The position numbers and the translations under genes are program-made. The notes beneath the pieces were generated by a model. It was not told the origin of the DNA. It saw only the letters and a list, made by a program, of their open reading frames with translations, and ran no database searches. A stretch of DNA of 64,000 nucleotides. Origin: Caballeronia pedi (GTDB lineage Bacteria; Pseudomonadota; Gammaproteobacteria; Burkholderiales; Burkholderiaceae). How positions within the stretch are numbered: the first letter of the stretch is position 1; each line of letters begins with the position of its first letter. Shown here in pieces: positions 17,726 through 27,581 of this stretch. The stretch covers positions 124,001 to 188,000 of the forward strand of contig NZ_FCOE02000002.1 in assembly GCF_001544915.2 (NCBI RefSeq), written 5' to 3'.

Positions 17726-20205
17726 CGCGATACGTCTGCGCAGGTGAACGGTCCGAGCGTCGGCAGAGCGTGGCCTTGCGCCTTGTAAGGCACACTCGCT
17801 TCGCAGTGCTTGCCGGCCACGAACGCATCGAGCATGTTCGCGCGCGCGAGGTCGTCGATGAAGGCGAGGCCGTCGTAACCCACCACATAGCGCTTGCCCG
17901 TTTCACGATGCGTAAGCTCGGTGCCCACAGGGAGTGGCTCGCCGTTCGCATCGACGAGTTGCAGTTGCGCGCCCGTGAAGCCGCGCAGCGGAAAACGCGC
18001 GAGCACGCCGGCGCGCGCCTGCGGCGCGAGATTGAGCTGCGTCGTGCCGACGGCGGTATCGGCGGGCAGGTCGAGCGGATCGATCGCGAGATGGTTCGCC
18101 TGATACGCGACGAGATCCGGCACGAGCAGATGTCCCGCGCGATTGGTCTTGCCGATCTCGCGGTTCTCGTGCAGCACGGGCACGTTCGCGACGCCATCGG
18201 TGGAGACGAGCGCGAAGGCATCGTCGATGCGGCGGCCCGCGAGCACGTCGCCCGCCATCAGGACGAGCGAGCCCGACGCGTCGAGCTCGCCGTACACGCG
18301 CGAGTCCACGTTTGCGACGGTCGCGAGCACATCGCCATAGCGCCCGCGATACGCGCCTTGCGCGAGCGACTGCTGGATGCCGTTCTGGCGCGCGGTCTGC
18401 ACTTGCCAGCCGAAGCCGCCGCCGTAGTCGGCGGTCTTCGTGACGGCGGCGCCGAAGAGCGGCTTGCCGTGATCCGCGCCCGCATCGACGCTCGCATTGA
18501 GCGCGCCGCCGAGCGCAAAACTCAACGCGACGAACACGCCGGTGTTATGCGTGTCGCCGAAGTCGTGATACACGCTCGCGGAAAGCGACGTGCCGTGCGG
18601 CAGCGTCGTCGTGTAAGCGAGCGAGCCGATGCGCGAATCGCCGTAATAGGGATCGTCGAGCCCGACGAAGCTCGCGCTGGCGGTACTCGTCGAACCGAAT
18701 ACGCGCAGTGGCACCGCGAGCGTCGCGCGATAGGTCGAGCGCGGCACGGGCGTGCCTTCGGCGGAGGCGAGGTCGCTGTAATGCGCGGTGGCCTTCTGCG
18801 CTTGCAGATCGATGGAAAGCTCCGGCGTGCGCCATTGCCATCCCGCCGAAACCTGCATGCCGGAGCCGCCTTTGGTCGGCTGCACGACGATGGGCGTCGC
18901 TTCGTTCGCGAAGCCGTCGAAGAAGCCGGGCGGATACACATAGACCTGCGCGGTGTTCGCGCCGCCGTTGCCCGCGCTGCCCGCGAGCGAGACGTTGAAC
19001 ACGCCCGCCTGCCCGATACCGAACAACATGCCGATGCCCGCGTTGTACACGCCGCGCGTCGCTTCGCCGTGGGCTTCGAAGGTGAACGTATCGGTGATGC
19101 CGCGCCGCAGCGATGCGGAAATCGACGGATCGCCCGCATAGTCGAACGAGCGCAACGCATACGCACGCCGCACGAAACCGGCTTCGACGGAAAAATCGGT
19201 GAGGCCGCGCGCGAGCAGACGTGCATCGATGTAGAGCGGCACCGTCGTCATCACGCTGCGCCCGAGCACGTCGCGGCTCACGATGACAGCCTCGCCCGCG
19301 CCGTTGATGGCCGGCACGGCGTTGATGACGAACGGCCCCGAAGGCGCATTGCCGCTGAACTGGCGCACGTTGTTCACGTAGAGATCGACGGCGCTCGGCA
19401 CCGCCGCCGAACCCGCGAGCGCGGGCACCGGATACGTGATCAGATCGGGGCGCAGGCCGAAATCGCGCGACACCTGCGCGCCGCCCATGCGTACCGGCCG
19501 CGTCCATGTGAGCGACGACGAGATCGTGTCGCCGAGACGCGTCGTCACGAGCGATGCGGTGTCCGAATGCGTCCACGATGTATCGAGCCGCACGTAGCGG
19601 CGTCGGTCGGCATACCAGTACGCGGTGCCGGTGTTGTCGAGCACGCCGCCGGGATAGAAGAAGCGTTGCTCGCTGTAGAGACCGTACTGCGTCGGCGAGT
19701 TGGTCTGCACGCTCGCTTCGTAGTTGATGACGAGGCCCGTGCCCGTCGCGGTCGTCGGCGGGCGCGCGGGCGTGTTGGCGAGCGAGGCGGGCAGGCGGCG
19801 CGCGTCGCCCGCATCGAAATCGATGCGCTGCCGCTCCGGCCGGTACGTGTAGCGCAGGCCCGGCACGAAACCGAGCGCGATGCGGCCTTGCGCGTCGGGC
19901 GGCAGATCGTCGGTTCTCAGGCCGATGTCGCGCAGTTCGTCGGCGGTGGAGTAGATCATCGTGTCGGTCACGAAGAATTGCGCGATCTTCTGCGTCGACG
20001 TGCCGTTGATCGCGACTTCCAGATACAGCTCGCCCGGAGCGTTCGATACGGCATTGCCCGCGACCGGCAGCGCGGCTTTCGATACGGCGGCGAGCATCGC
20101 GGGCATGTCATCCGCTCGCGTCTGCGCACACATCGACGCGAGCACGCAGAGCGGCGCCATCCAGCGTGTGCGCGGGTGTCGACGACGACGAACGTGGCAT
20201 CGCAT
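17722..20205 (-). CDS. Archaic (Csu-type) fimbrial outer-membrane usher
   Basis: 827 residues from ATG 20205, seven bases past the chaperone stop; a TTG at 20238 would overlap the chaperone. A signal peptide ends near TRA. The N-terminal domain binds chaperone-subunit complexes. The central PapC-type barrel (about 150-650) includes VDLYVNNVRQFSG and the YPPGFFDGF-containing stretches, and the C-terminal plug and sandwich domains end with CADVSR. This CsuD-like protein secretes and assembles SCPU subunits. Short segments such as FRVAEV-type strands recur, but there are no frameshifts. Confidence 0.9.
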   Translation of the reverse strand: MRCHVRRRRHPRTRWMAPLCVLASMCAQTRADDMPAMLAAVSKAALPVAGNAVSNAPGELYLEVAINGTSTQKIAQFFVTDTMIYSTADELRDIGLRTDDLPPDAQGRIALGFVPGLRYTYRPERQRIDFDAGDARRLPASLANTPARPPTTATGTGLVINYEASVQTNSPTQYGLYSEQRFFYPGGVLDNTGTAYWYADRRRYVRLDTSWTHSDTASLVTTRLGDTISSSLTWTRPVRMGGAQVSRDFGLRPDLITYPVPALAGSAAVPSAVDLYVNNVRQFSGNAPSGPFVINAVPAINGAGEAVIVSRDVLGRSVMTTVPLYIDARLLARGLTDFSVEAGFVRRAYALRSFDYAGDPSISASLRRGITDTFTFEAHGEATRGVYNAGIGMLFGIGQAGVFNVSLAGSAGNGGANTAQVYVYPPGFFDGFANEATPIVVQPTKGGSGMQVSAGWQWRTPELSIDLQAQKATAHYSDLASAEGTPVPRSTYRATLAVPLRVFGSTSTASASFVGLDDPYYGDSRIGSLAYTTTLPHGTSLSASVYHDFGDTHNTGVFVALSFALGGALNASVDAGADHGKPLFGAAVTKTADYGGGFGWQVQTARQNGIQQSLAQGAYRGRYGDVLATVANVDSRVYGELDASGSLVLMAGDVLAGRRIDDAFALVSTDGVANVPVLHENREIGKTNRAGHLLVPDLVAYQANHLAIDPLDLPADTAVGTTQLNLAPQARAGVLARFPLRGFTGAQLQLVDANGEPLPVGTELTHRETGKRYVVGYDGLAFIDDLARANMLDAFVAGKHCEASVPYKAQGHALPTLGPFTCADVSR

Positions 20206-20212
20206 CCACGGC

Positions 20213-20995
20213 TCAGCGATCGGTCGGCGGCTCGCCAACGCTCACGCGCACCGTCACCGGCTCGCCGTTGACGAGCGCATGCACCGTCGCCGAGGTGACG
20301 TTCGCGGGCGCGTTCGGCACGGGCCAGCGGCGCGTCGCGCGCGGCAGCGCATAGCCGAGCAGGCCCGCGGACACGGGCGTCGACTGGCCGTTCGCCCAGT
20401 CGAGGCGCACGCGGCTCAGTTGCGCGTGGAGATCGCTGCGGTTCGACGCGCGCAGCATCAGCGGGGCGCCGTCCTGCGCGTTTTTTCGTTCGAGTGTCAG
20501 CGCAAGTGGTGGCGCGTGGTCATCGGATGCGCCCACGAACACCGGCACCGAATAGCGCAATTGCATGCGCACGCCCGTCGCCGACGCGGCTTGCCCGTTG
20601 GGTATCTCGTCGATCAGCAGACGGTAGGTCTCCTCGCGCTCGAGCGGCGCGTTGCTCACCCGCAGGATGCGGATCGTCTGGTCGCCATTGGGCGCGATGC
20701 GCACGATCGGCGGACTCGCGACGATCGCCGCCGTGCGTTCCAGATGGTCGTCGTCGAGCGACTGCGTCCACGCGAACACGCGCACCTGCGCATTGAGCGG
20801 CACGGAGCCGTCGTTGTGCAGCGTGAGCGCGGCGGCGGGCTTGTCGGCGGACAGATCGAGCCGGATCGGCGACACCTGCAACGCCGCCGCCGACGCGCCA
20901 TTCGCCATCGACAGCCCCATGACCGACGCGAAAACGCAAGCGACAACGCGCCTCCCGAGCCGGCGCGCGGCCCGTTCAAACTGCGGATCGCGCAT
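20213..20995 (-). CDS. Periplasmic fimbrial chaperone (CsuC-like)
   Basis: 260 residues. A long basic N-terminus leads into a signal segment ending near GASAA (about 38). The mature protein has the two immunoglobulin-like domains of pilus chaperones. Recognisable stretches are LQVSPIRLDLSADKPAAALTL, then PPIVRIAPNGDQTIRILR with the hydrophobic G1-strand region, ETYRLLIDEIP and a C-terminal domain ending PVTVRVSV. It should cap SCPU subunits and deliver them to the usher. The start lies two bases past the pilin stop. Confidence 0.9.
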   Translation of the reverse strand: MRDPQFERAARRLGRRVVACVFASVMGLSMANGASAAALQVSPIRLDLSADKPAAALTLHNDGSVPLNAQVRVFAWTQSLDDDHLERTAAIVASPPIVRIAPNGDQTIRILRVSNAPLEREETYRLLIDEIPNGQAASATGVRMQLRYSVPVFVGASDDHAPPLALTLERKNAQDGAPLMLRASNRSDLHAQLSRVRLDWANGQSTPVSAGLLGYALPRATRRWPVPNAPANVTSATVHALVNGEPVTVRVSVGEPPTDR

Positions 20996-20997
20996 GC

Positions 20998-21507
20998 CTA
21001 GAACGTGATGGTCGCGGTGACGGTCGACGTATACGTGCCGGCGGCGGGCGTATTCTGCGGCGCGACGCGGCCATAGACCGTCAAGGTCTGCGCGGCGCCC
21101 GTGCCGGTGCCCGATTGCGTATCCGTGCCCACCGTCTGCCCCCAGACGAGCGTGCGCGCGGCATCCCGATAGAGCTGGTAGCCGACCGTCGGCGCGGGCG
21201 TGCCGGTGCCCGAGAGCAGGCGGTTCGGAATGGTCGAGCCGGTGACCGAGCCCGCGTCCAGGCCGACGTTGTACACGGCGCCATTGGAGCAGGTGACCGA
21301 AAGCGTCGTGGTCTGGTCGATGTTCGCCGCGATGACGCCCGAGTTGCCGAAGTTCAGCGCATTGGCCGCGATCTGGCAATCGTTCTGCAGCGTGAGGGAG
21401 ACCGTGAAAGTGGTGGTGCGCGTGGCGGCGCCAACGCCGGATGGAATGAGCGGCCCGGTGGCCAGCGCGAGTGATACGAATGAAACCGCGATCGACTGAC
21501 GACGCAT
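20998..21507 (-). CDS. SCPU-domain major fimbrial subunit (CsuA/B-like)
   Basis: 169 residues with a signal peptide ending near VGA (about 27). A single spore coat U domain follows, with NDCQIAANALNFGNSG, the second cysteine in SVTCSNG, VGYQLYRDA, and the terminal strand TSTVTATITF. The ribosome site GAGGTGAAGA before the ATG is the strongest in this operon, fitting a major subunit. Similar in layout to each half of the tip subunit at 16757. Confidence 0.88.
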   Translation of the reverse strand: MRRQSIAVSFVSLALATGPLIPSGVGAATRTTTFTVSLTLQNDCQIAANALNFGNSGVIAANIDQTTTLSVTCSNGAVYNVGLDAGSVTGSTIPNRLLSGTGTPAPTVGYQLYRDAARTLVWGQTVGTDTQSGTGTGAAQTLTVYGRVAPQNTPAAGTYTSTVTATITF

Positions 21508-21674
21508 TCTTCACCTCGTTATTTTTTTAGGTGTCCGTGCTCGCCAACGTTTGCTTCATCTCCGTCGCTGCGCTGGCGTCTCGGTGGACGCTTTCATTTT
21601 TGTTTATTCTTCAGACATAAGACGTGAGAGATTGTAACGAAGCGAGGTAATTTCGACCGCATCGAAACATTGCG
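21508..21674. other. Spacer between the short and major fimbrial subunits
   Basis: 167 bases without a gene. It is AT-richer than the surroundings (T-runs at 21521-21528 and 21593-21605), so it may carry a second promoter for the major subunit, but I see no well-spaced -35/-10 pair on the minus strand. Confidence 0.4.
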
Positions 21675-21971
21675 CTAGAACGCGATCTCGACGATCGCCG
21701 GATTGCCTTTGTCGTTGCCGCTGCGGTTGCGCCTGACTTCTGCCACGCGAAAGCTCGCGAAGTATTCGCCGGTCAGAATGCGGTACTGTCCGCCCGCCGA
21801 GCAGGCGACCGCCGGCTGGTGCGCGTTGGTGTCGAGGGTGCAGACATCGAAGATGGTGAGCGTGACGGGCAACTCGACGCTGCCGATGGCGGCGCGCGTC
21901 GACGAAGACGAGCCGATGACGAGCGCGAGCACGACGGCCCACGCCGCGAGCGAGCGAATGGGGAATGCCAT
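21675..21971 (-). CDS. Short SCPU-like fimbrial subunit
   Basis: 98 residues from ATG 21971 (GTG 21980 is possible; neither has a clear ribosome site). A signal peptide ends near TRA. The mature part has an N-terminal alternating hydrophobic strand (SVELPVTLTIFDVC), a second cysteine in AVACSAGGQYRI, and a final strand AIVEIAF like the C-terminal strands of the SCPU subunits. It lacks the middle third of a normal SCPU domain. It may be a minor or terminator subunit, or a shortened relic. First gene of the fimbrial operon. Confidence 0.7.
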   Translation of the reverse strand: MAFPIRSLAAWAVVLALVIGSSSSTRAAIGSVELPVTLTIFDVCTLDTNAHQPAVACSAGGQYRILTGEYFASFRVAEVRRNRSGNDKGNPAIVEIAF

Positions 21972-21999
21972 GGAGTTCACGGAAAGCGGACGAAGGTCT

Positions 22000-22019
22000 G
22001 CGGCGCGCGGATGCGCCGC
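22000..22019 (-). terminator. GC-rich hairpin between the ATPase gene and the fimbrial operon
   Basis: GCGGCGC and GCGCCGC form a perfect 7-bp stem with a six-base loop, 39 bases past the stop of the ABC ATPase gene. There is no T-run, so it may be a weak or Rho-assisted terminator or an mRNA-stabilising hairpin. Confidence 0.35.
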
Positions 22020-22058
22020 TTATCCTCGTTTACGGCATTTTTCCCGTGAACTTGATCG

Positions 22059-23180
22059 TCAGGCGGTCGCGGTCTCCGCGACCGGCCGCATGCGTTCCAG
22101 CGCGCTGCCGTCTTCGCGGAACAGATGCACGTGCCGGATGCTGAAGCCCGCGTTCAGCCGCTGTCCTTCCACCGCCGTCGATTCGCCCGAACCCTTCACC
22201 TGAATCACGAGTTCGTTGGGCAAACGCAAATGCAGCAGCGTCTCGCCGCCAAGATGCTCGATCACCATGACTTCGCCGGTGAGACCGCTGTCGATATCGC
22301 CGCCGCACGCTTCGATGAAGTGCTCGGGGCGGATGCCGAGCGTGAGCGTCTCGCCCGCTTTCACCGACGAACCCGCGAACGGCAGCGTGAGCGTCTCGCC
22401 GCCGGGCAGCTCGATGGTGACGCCGGCGGCATCGACACGCATCACCCGCACATCCATGAAGTTCATCTTCGGCGAGCCGATGAAGCCCGCGACAAAACGA
22501 TTGTGCGGCGTGCGATACAACTCCAGCGGCGAACCGATCTGCTCGACACGCCCGTGATTCAGCACGACGATGCGATCGGCCATGGTCATGGCTTCGGTCT
22601 GATCGTGCGTGACGTAGATCATCGTTGCGTTGAGCTGTTTGTGCAGCTTGATGAGTTCGAGCCGCATCTGCACGCGCAAGGCGGCATCGAGATTGGAGAG
22701 CGGTTCGTCGAAGAGAAAGACTTTTGGCTCGCGCACGATCGAGCGGCCGATGGCGACGCGCTGACGCTGTCCGCCCGAGAGCGCCCGCGGACGCCGTTCG
22801 AGCAACTGACCGATCTGCAGGATCTCCGCCGCGCGATGCACGCGCTCCTTGATCTGCGCTTCGGGCAATTTGAGCATGCGCAGCCCGAACGCGATGTTCT
22901 CGTACACCGACATGTGCGGATAGAGCGCATACGACTGGAACACCATCGCGACGCCGCGGTGCGATGGTTCGAGATCCGTGACGTCCTCGCCGCCGATCAG
23001 GACTTGCCCTGAGTCGATGCGTTCGAGTCCGGCGATGCTGCGCAGCAAGGTGGATTTTCCGCACCCCGAAGGACCGACGAAGACCATGAACTCGCGATCG
23101 GTCACTTCGATGTCGATACCCTTCAGAACATCCACGCCCGCAAAGCTTTTGCGGATCTGCTGCAAATGAACTGCGCTCAT
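22059..23180 (-). CDS. Sugar/polyol ABC transporter ATP-binding protein (MalK/UgpC type)
   Basis: 373 residues. Walker [11 protein letters not shown]-loop, signature [16 protein letters not shown], Walker [17 protein letters not shown] and switch histidine in [10 protein letters not shown] are all intact. The C-terminal 130 residues form the TOBE/OB regulatory region of the MalK/UgpC/SmoK family. It should energise the two permeases encoded divergently at 24754-26546. The start at 23180 has a GGAGA site eight bases upstream. Placing the ATPase divergently from the binding protein gene is less usual than having it at the end of the permease operon. Confidence 0.9.
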   Translation of the reverse strand: MSAVHLQQIRKSFAGVDVLKGIDIEVTDREFMVFVGPSGCGKSTLLRSIAGLERIDSGQVLIGGEDVTDLEPSHRGVAMVFQSYALYPHMSVYENIAFGLRMLKLPEAQIKERVHRAAEILQIGQLLERRPRALSGGQRQRVAIGRSIVREPKVFLFDEPLSNLDAALRVQMRLELIKLHKQLNATMIYVTHDQTEAMTMADRIVVLNHGRVEQIGSPLELYRTPHNRFVAGFIGSPKMNFMDVRVMRVDAAGVTIELPGGETLTLPFAGSSVKAGETLTLGIRPEHFIEACGGDIDSGLTGEVMVIEHLGGETLLHLRLPNELVIQVKGSGESTAVEGQRLNAGFSIRHVHLFREDGSALERMRPVAETATA

Positions 23181-23239
23181 ACGTGTCTCCTGTGTGCTGC
23201 TGCGGCAGCGCAGCATCGGATGCATCGTCGAATTTGTTC

Positions 23240-23268
23240 TTGACAACCTGTTCGCGCCAAAATATACA
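23240..23268 (+). promoter_or_regulatory. Sigma-70 promoter of the polyol transport operon
   Basis: A perfect TTGACA (23240-23245) and TATACA (23263-23268), separated by exactly 17 bases. Transcription should start near 23275, leaving a leader of about 80 bases before the binding-protein gene at 23359. A palindrome overlaps the -10. Confidence 0.8.
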
Positions 23269-23293
23269 ATTGTAAAACCGAAATTACAAGTGA
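23265..23293. promoter_or_regulatory. Tandem operator-like sites, probably for the SorC regulator
   Basis: TACAATTGTA (23265-23274) is a perfect palindrome overlapping the -10. A related TTACAAGTGA lies at 23284-23293, so the TACAA cores are 20 bases apart, two helical turns on the same face. This geometry fits repression by an oligomeric SorC-type regulator such as the one encoded at 26579. Assignment to that regulator is inferred. Confidence 0.5.
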
Positions 23294-23358
23294 AACGAAG
23301 GACGAGGGCAGACGAATCCGCAAGCCGTACCCGCTCGATAAAAACCAAGGAGACAGGC

Positions 23359-24729
23359 ATGAAGAAGCGCTTCATCCCGGCCACGCAGCTCGGCCCGATC
23401 AAACACGTCGCGGCAGTCGCGCTATTGGCGGCGAGCGCGGCGTTCGCCGCATCGAATGCGCAGGCCTGGACTTTGAAGGAAGCGGCGCAGCCGTACTCGG
23501 GTACCACGATCAAGGCCATCTTTCTGGATCGGCCCGGCTACAAGGCCGCGCAACAACTTATCCCGCAGTTCGAGAAAGAAACGGGCATCAAGGTGCGCTG
23601 GGAAGTGATTCCCTACGAGAACACGCGCGAGAAGGAAGTGCTCAACTTCGTCGGCGGCGGCGATCAGGACATCGTGCTCGTCGACGTGGTGTGGATCGGC
23701 GAATTCGCGAGCAACAAATGGCTCGTGCCGATCAAGAAGTTCACCGACGACCCCAAGCTCGCGGACCCGAACCTGAACCTGAAAGGCTTCTTCCCGATCC
23801 TGCTCGATTCGTTCGGCACGTGGGACAAGGTCACCTACGGCCTGCCGTTCGATAACTATTCGGGTCTCATGTTCTACAACAAGTGCATGCTGAAGGATGC
23901 GGGCTTCGACGAGCCGCCGAAGACCTGGGACGAGTTGCTCACCACCTACGCGCCGAAGCTCACGAAGGGCGACAAGTTCGCTTTCGCGCTGCAATCGCGG
24001 CGCGGCGAAACGCAATCGGCGGATAGTTTCATGCGCGTGCTGTGGCCGAACGGCGGTTCGCTGCTCGACGCGAAGTTCAAGTCGAACCTGATGTCGGCGC
24101 AATCGCAGGCGGGGCTGGAATATCGGCAGAAGCTGATGAAGTACATGCCGCCGGGCATCGTCGATTTCGATCATGCGGAAGCGGTGAACGCGCTCGCGCA
24201 AGGCCAGGTCGCGATGATCACCGAATGGTCCGCGTTCTATCCGACGCTCACCGACCCCAGCAAGTCGAAGCTCGGCAACTGTCTTGCGATCACCACCGAA
24301 CCGAAAGGCCCGGCGGGATTGAAGCCCGCGCTCGGCGGCTTCTCGCTTGCGGTGAATGCGAAGTCCAATGCGAAGAAGCAGGCGGCCTCGTGGCTCTTCA
24401 TTCAATGGGTCACGTCGGAGGCCATGGCGAAGCCTTATCTCGAAGCGGGCGGCGTGCCGGCGCGCATGGCTATCTATCAGGACAAGGCCGTGCAGGACAA
24501 GTATCCGTTCGTGAAGCCGATGGTCGAATCGTGGCAGGGCGGCGTGCCGGATTATCGTCCGCGTTTCCCGGAGTGGCCGGCGGTGTCGGAAGTCATCGGC
24601 GAGTGGGGCAGCAAGATGATGCTCGGTCAGGTGACGGTCAAGGAGGGCGCACAGACCATCGGTCAGAAGACCGAGGACATCCTGAAGAAAGCGGGCTACT
24701 ACGACGGCAAGAAGCCCTTGCTGAAGTAA
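23359..24729 (+). CDS. Extracellular solute-binding protein of a sugar/polyol ABC transporter
   Basis: 456 residues with a strong ribosome site (AAGGAGA) and a signal peptide ending near AQA (about 35). It has the family 1 (MalE-type) architecture. [26 protein letters not shown] and [10 protein letters not shown] form the N-lobe, [14 protein letters not shown] the hinge region, and [17 protein letters not shown] the typical core. Later come [11 protein letters not shown] and [12 protein letters not shown]. Periplasmic capture of a polyol is suggested by the dehydrogenases downstream; the actual ligand cannot be read from sequence. First gene of the operon. Confidence 0.88.
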   Translation: MKKRFIPATQLGPIKHVAAVALLAASAAFAASNAQAWTLKEAAQPYSGTTIKAIFLDRPGYKAAQQLIPQFEKETGIKVRWEVIPYENTREKEVLNFVGGGDQDIVLVDVVWIGEFASNKWLVPIKKFTDDPKLADPNLNLKGFFPILLDSFGTWDKVTYGLPFDNYSGLMFYNKCMLKDAGFDEPPKTWDELLTTYAPKLTKGDKFAFALQSRRGETQSADSFMRVLWPNGGSLLDAKFKSNLMSAQSQAGLEYRQKLMKYMPPGIVDFDHAEAVNALAQGQVAMITEWSAFYPTLTDPSKSKLGNCLAITTEPKGPAGLKPALGGFSLAVNAKSNAKKQAASWLFIQWVTSEAMAKPYLEAGGVPARMAIYQDKAVQDKYPFVKPMVESWQGGVPDYRPRFPEWPAVSEVIGEWGSKMMLGQVTVKEGAQTIGQKTEDILKKAGYYDGKKPLLK

Positions 24730-24753
24730 GTTCAAGGAACCGGAGGCGATCGA

Positions 24754-25683
24754 ATGGCATCACCCGCACTGCACGCGCGCGGACCGCGCAAGCCCGCGCG
24801 TTACTTCGGCATCCTGCCGCGTTCGCCCGCCTTCTGGTTTCTGATTCCCGCGATCGCCGCGCTCGCGATCATCGGCGTCTATCCGCTGCTGCTCGCGCTC
24901 TATAACTCGTTTCATCAGTACAAGCTCGCGGATCTCGCCTCGGGCACGCCATGGGTCGGCGTCGACAACTACATTGCGACGCTGACCGATCCGAGTTTCT
25001 GGGGAGCACTCGGGCGCACTGCGTTGTTCCTGTGCCTCACGCTGCCGATCGAAGTCGCGCTCGGCCTGTTCGCCGCGCTGCTGCTGCATCGCACGGACCT
25101 GCGCTGGATGCGCGCGGCCGCGCGCGTAAGCCTCGTGATTCCGATGGCGACGACGTATGCGGTCGTGGGCCTCATCGGGCGTCTGATCTTCAACCGGCAG
25201 TTCGGCGTGGCGAACTATCTGACGGGCCTGCTCGGCATTCCGCCGCAAGACTGGCTTGCGGACCCGACGCTCGCGTTCGTCTCCGTGATGATCATGGATA
25301 TCTGGCAGTGGACGCCGTTCTGCGCGCTGATCCTGCTCGCGGGACTCTCGATGGTGCCGAAGGAAGCGGAAGAGGCCGCGCGCCTCGAAACCCCGAAGTG
25401 GAGCATGATCCTCTGGCATCTGCAACGCCCTTATTTGCTGCCCGGTCTCACGGCCATTCTCATTCTCCGTTCGGCCGACATGCTCAAGATGTTCGACGCC
25501 GTCTTCACGATGACGCGCGGCGGACCGGGCGCCGCGACGGAGTTCATCAGCGTCTATATCCAGCGCGTGGGCTTTCGTCTCTTCGATCAGGGCATGGCGT
25601 CCGCCCAGGCGATCATCCTGCTGATCCTGACGATCGTGCTGTCACGTCTTTATATCCGTTTCGTGTATCGGGAGGCCGCGTGA
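24754..25683 (+). CDS. ABC transporter permease, MalF/UgpA type
   Basis: 309 residues with six predicted membrane helices. The cytoplasmic EAA loop is visible as [18 protein letters not shown], where the ATPase docks, although it reads ETP rather than the more usual DGA. A GGAGGCGA ribosome site precedes the ATG. It overlaps the next permease by four bases (GTGA). Forms the channel with the next product. Confidence 0.9.
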   Translation: MASPALHARGPRKPARYFGILPRSPAFWFLIPAIAALAIIGVYPLLLALYNSFHQYKLADLASGTPWVGVDNYIATLTDPSFWGALGRTALFLCLTLPIEVALGLFAALLLHRTDLRWMRAAARVSLVIPMATTYAVVGLIGRLIFNRQFGVANYLTGLLGIPPQDWLADPTLAFVSVMIMDIWQWTPFCALILLAGLSMVPKEAEEAARLETPKWSMILWHLQRPYLLPGLTAILILRSADMLKMFDAVFTMTRGGPGAATEFISVYIQRVGFRLFDQGMASAQAIILLILTIVLSRLYIRFVYREAA

Positions 25684-26546
25684 GTTCACCGACTTTGCAG
25701 ACCACGCAACGCGCGAAGCGCGCGCGCGCGGCAAGAAAGCGCGCCACGGTATGGCATTTTCTCGGCCTCGTCGTCGTGTTCATGTCGTCCGTGTTTCCGT
25801 TCTACTGGATGGTCACGACGAGCCTGAAAAGCCAGGCCGACGCGCTCGCGTATCCGCCGAAATGGCTGTTCTCGCCGACCTTTCATCACTACTCGGCGGC
25901 GCTCTTCGAGCATGATGTCGCGGGCAGTCTTTTGAACTCGCTCATCATCGCGAGCAGCACGACGGTGCTCGCGATCCTGCTCGGCGCGCCCGCAGCCTAC
26001 GCGCTCGCGCGCTATGAATTTCGCGGCAAGGAAGACCTGTGGTTCTGGTTCATCTCGAACCGCATGGTGAGCCCGGTCGTGCTCGCGGTGCCGTTCTTCC
26101 TGATCGCCACGAAGCTGGAACTCGTCGATACGCATATCGTGCTGATCCTGCTCTATCTGACCTTCTCGCTGCCGATCGTCGTATGGATCTGCACGGACCA
26201 GTTCCGCAACATTCCGGTTGAACTCGACGAAGCCGCGCGTCTCGATGGCGCATCGCCGTGGCGCGTGTTCTGGCGCATCAACCTGCCGCTCGCGATGCCA
26301 GGCATCGTGGTGTCGGCGATCTTCGCGTTCATCTTCTCGTGGAACGACCTGCTCTATGCGCTCGTGCTGACGCGCAGCGATGCGATCACATCGCCCGTCG
26401 CCGCAACGAGTTACATGAGCGGCTATGAGTTGCCGTGGGGCGAAATCATGGCGACGGGCACGCTGATCGTGCTGCCGATGGTGGTCTTCGCGTTGCTCGT
26501 CTCGGGCCGACTGGTGCAAGGCCTGACGATGGGCGCGGTGAAATAG
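25680..26546 (+). CDS. ABC transporter permease, MalG/UgpE type
   Basis: 288 residues with a GTG start at 25680 that overlaps the preceding stop and is preceded by GGGAGG. Six membrane helices are predicted. The EAA loop [26 protein letters not shown] is canonical. SFFPFYWM-type and [15 protein letters not shown] motifs are typical of MalG proteins. Confidence 0.9.
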   Translation: MSSPTLQTTQRAKRARAARKRATVWHFLGLVVVFMSSVFPFYWMVTTSLKSQADALAYPPKWLFSPTFHHYSAALFEHDVAGSLLNSLIIASSTTVLAILLGAPAAYALARYEFRGKEDLWFWFISNRMVSPVVLAVPFFLIATKLELVDTHIVLILLYLTFSLPIVVWICTDQFRNIPVELDEAARLDGASPWRVFWRINLPLAMPGIVVSAIFAFIFSWNDLLYALVLTRSDAITSPVAATSYMSGYELPWGEIMATGTLIVLPMVVFALLVSGRLVQGLTMGAVK

Positions 26547-26578
26547 AATCGCGTTCTTTGATTGAGCAACGAAACGAC

Positions 26579-27559
26579 ATGAGCAAGAGCGCACCGCCCA
26601 TCGCCATCGCCGAAGTGGACGATTCCATCGACTCGGAAGAAGAGTTGCAGGCGCGCGTCGCGTGGCATTACTACGTCGGCAATCTGACGCAGCAGGAGAT
26701 TGCGCAGCGCATCGGCAGCAACAGGGTGCGCGTGAACCGGCTGCTTGCGGCGAGCCGCGAATCGGGCCTCGTGCAGATCACGATCAACAGCAAGATCGCG
26801 CCGTGCGTCGCACTCGAGGAGGCGCTCGCGAAGCGCTTCGGCCTCGAATGCGCGGTGGTGGTGCCGAGCGGCGCGAACAACGAAGCGAACAACGCGGCGC
26901 TCGGCATAGGCGCCGCCGCCTATTTCGCGAAGCAGATCGTTGCCGGGCAAACCATCGGCCTGGGCTGGGGCCGCACGATCCGCGCCGTGCTGCGCGCAAT
27001 GCCTCAGCGCACTTATGGCGCAGTGTCGGCGGTGTCGTTGCAGGGCGGTTTGTCGCATTGCCCGAGCATCAACACGTTCGACATCGTCTCGGACTTCGCG
27101 AACATCTGCCGCGCCGATGGTTATCTCTTCGCCGCGCCGATCTACGTGAGCAGTCAGAAGGCGCGCGACGTGATCCTGCAGGAAGACACCGTGCGCGAGA
27201 CCTATGAACTCGCGCGCAATGCCGACCTCGCCTTGCTCACCTGCGGCGATCTGACGGAATCGCTGGTGGTGACCTACGGCATCGACAATCCCGAGCAGTT
27301 GCGCACGCTGCAAAAGGCCGGCGCGGTCGGCGACATGCTCGGTCATTTCATGGATGAGGACGGCGAGCTGATCGATCATCCGCTGAACCGCCGCACCGTG
27401 GCGATCACGCTGGACGATCTGCGCAAGATCAAACGCGTGATTCTCGTGAGCGGCGGCCAGAAGAAGTTTCATGTGACGCGCGCGGCGTTGCGCGGGCGCT
27501 ATCCGTCCGTGCTCGTGACCGATGAAGACACCGCGCGACGTCTCTGTGATGAGCCTTGA
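26579..27559 (+). CDS. SorC-family sugar-binding transcriptional regulator
   Basis: 326 residues. An N-terminal helix-turn-helix (about 30-62: YVGNLTQQEIAQRIG, then SNRVRVNRLLAASRESGLV) is followed by a SorC-type effector domain. That domain has GLGWGRTIRAVLRAM, GGLSHCPSINTFDIV, APIYVSS and the terminal VLVTDEDTARRL. SorC proteins bind sugar phosphates or polyols and usually repress their own catabolic operon. It is 32 bases after the second permease and in the same direction, so it is probably autoregulated through the site at 23265-23293. Confidence 0.9.
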   Translation: MSKSAPPIAIAEVDDSIDSEEELQARVAWHYYVGNLTQQEIAQRIGSNRVRVNRLLAASRESGLVQITINSKIAPCVALEEALAKRFGLECAVVVPSGANNEANNAALGIGAAAYFAKQIVAGQTIGLGWGRTIRAVLRAMPQRTYGAVSAVSLQGGLSHCPSINTFDIVSDFANICRADGYLFAAPIYVSSQKARDVILQEDTVRETYELARNADLALLTCGDLTESLVVTYGIDNPEQLRTLQKAGAVGDMLGHFMDEDGELIDHPLNRRTVAITLDDLRKIKRVILVSGGQKKFHVTRAALRGRYPSVLVTDEDTARRLCDEP

Positions 27560-27581
27560 AAAGGCCTTGAAAGACGACACC

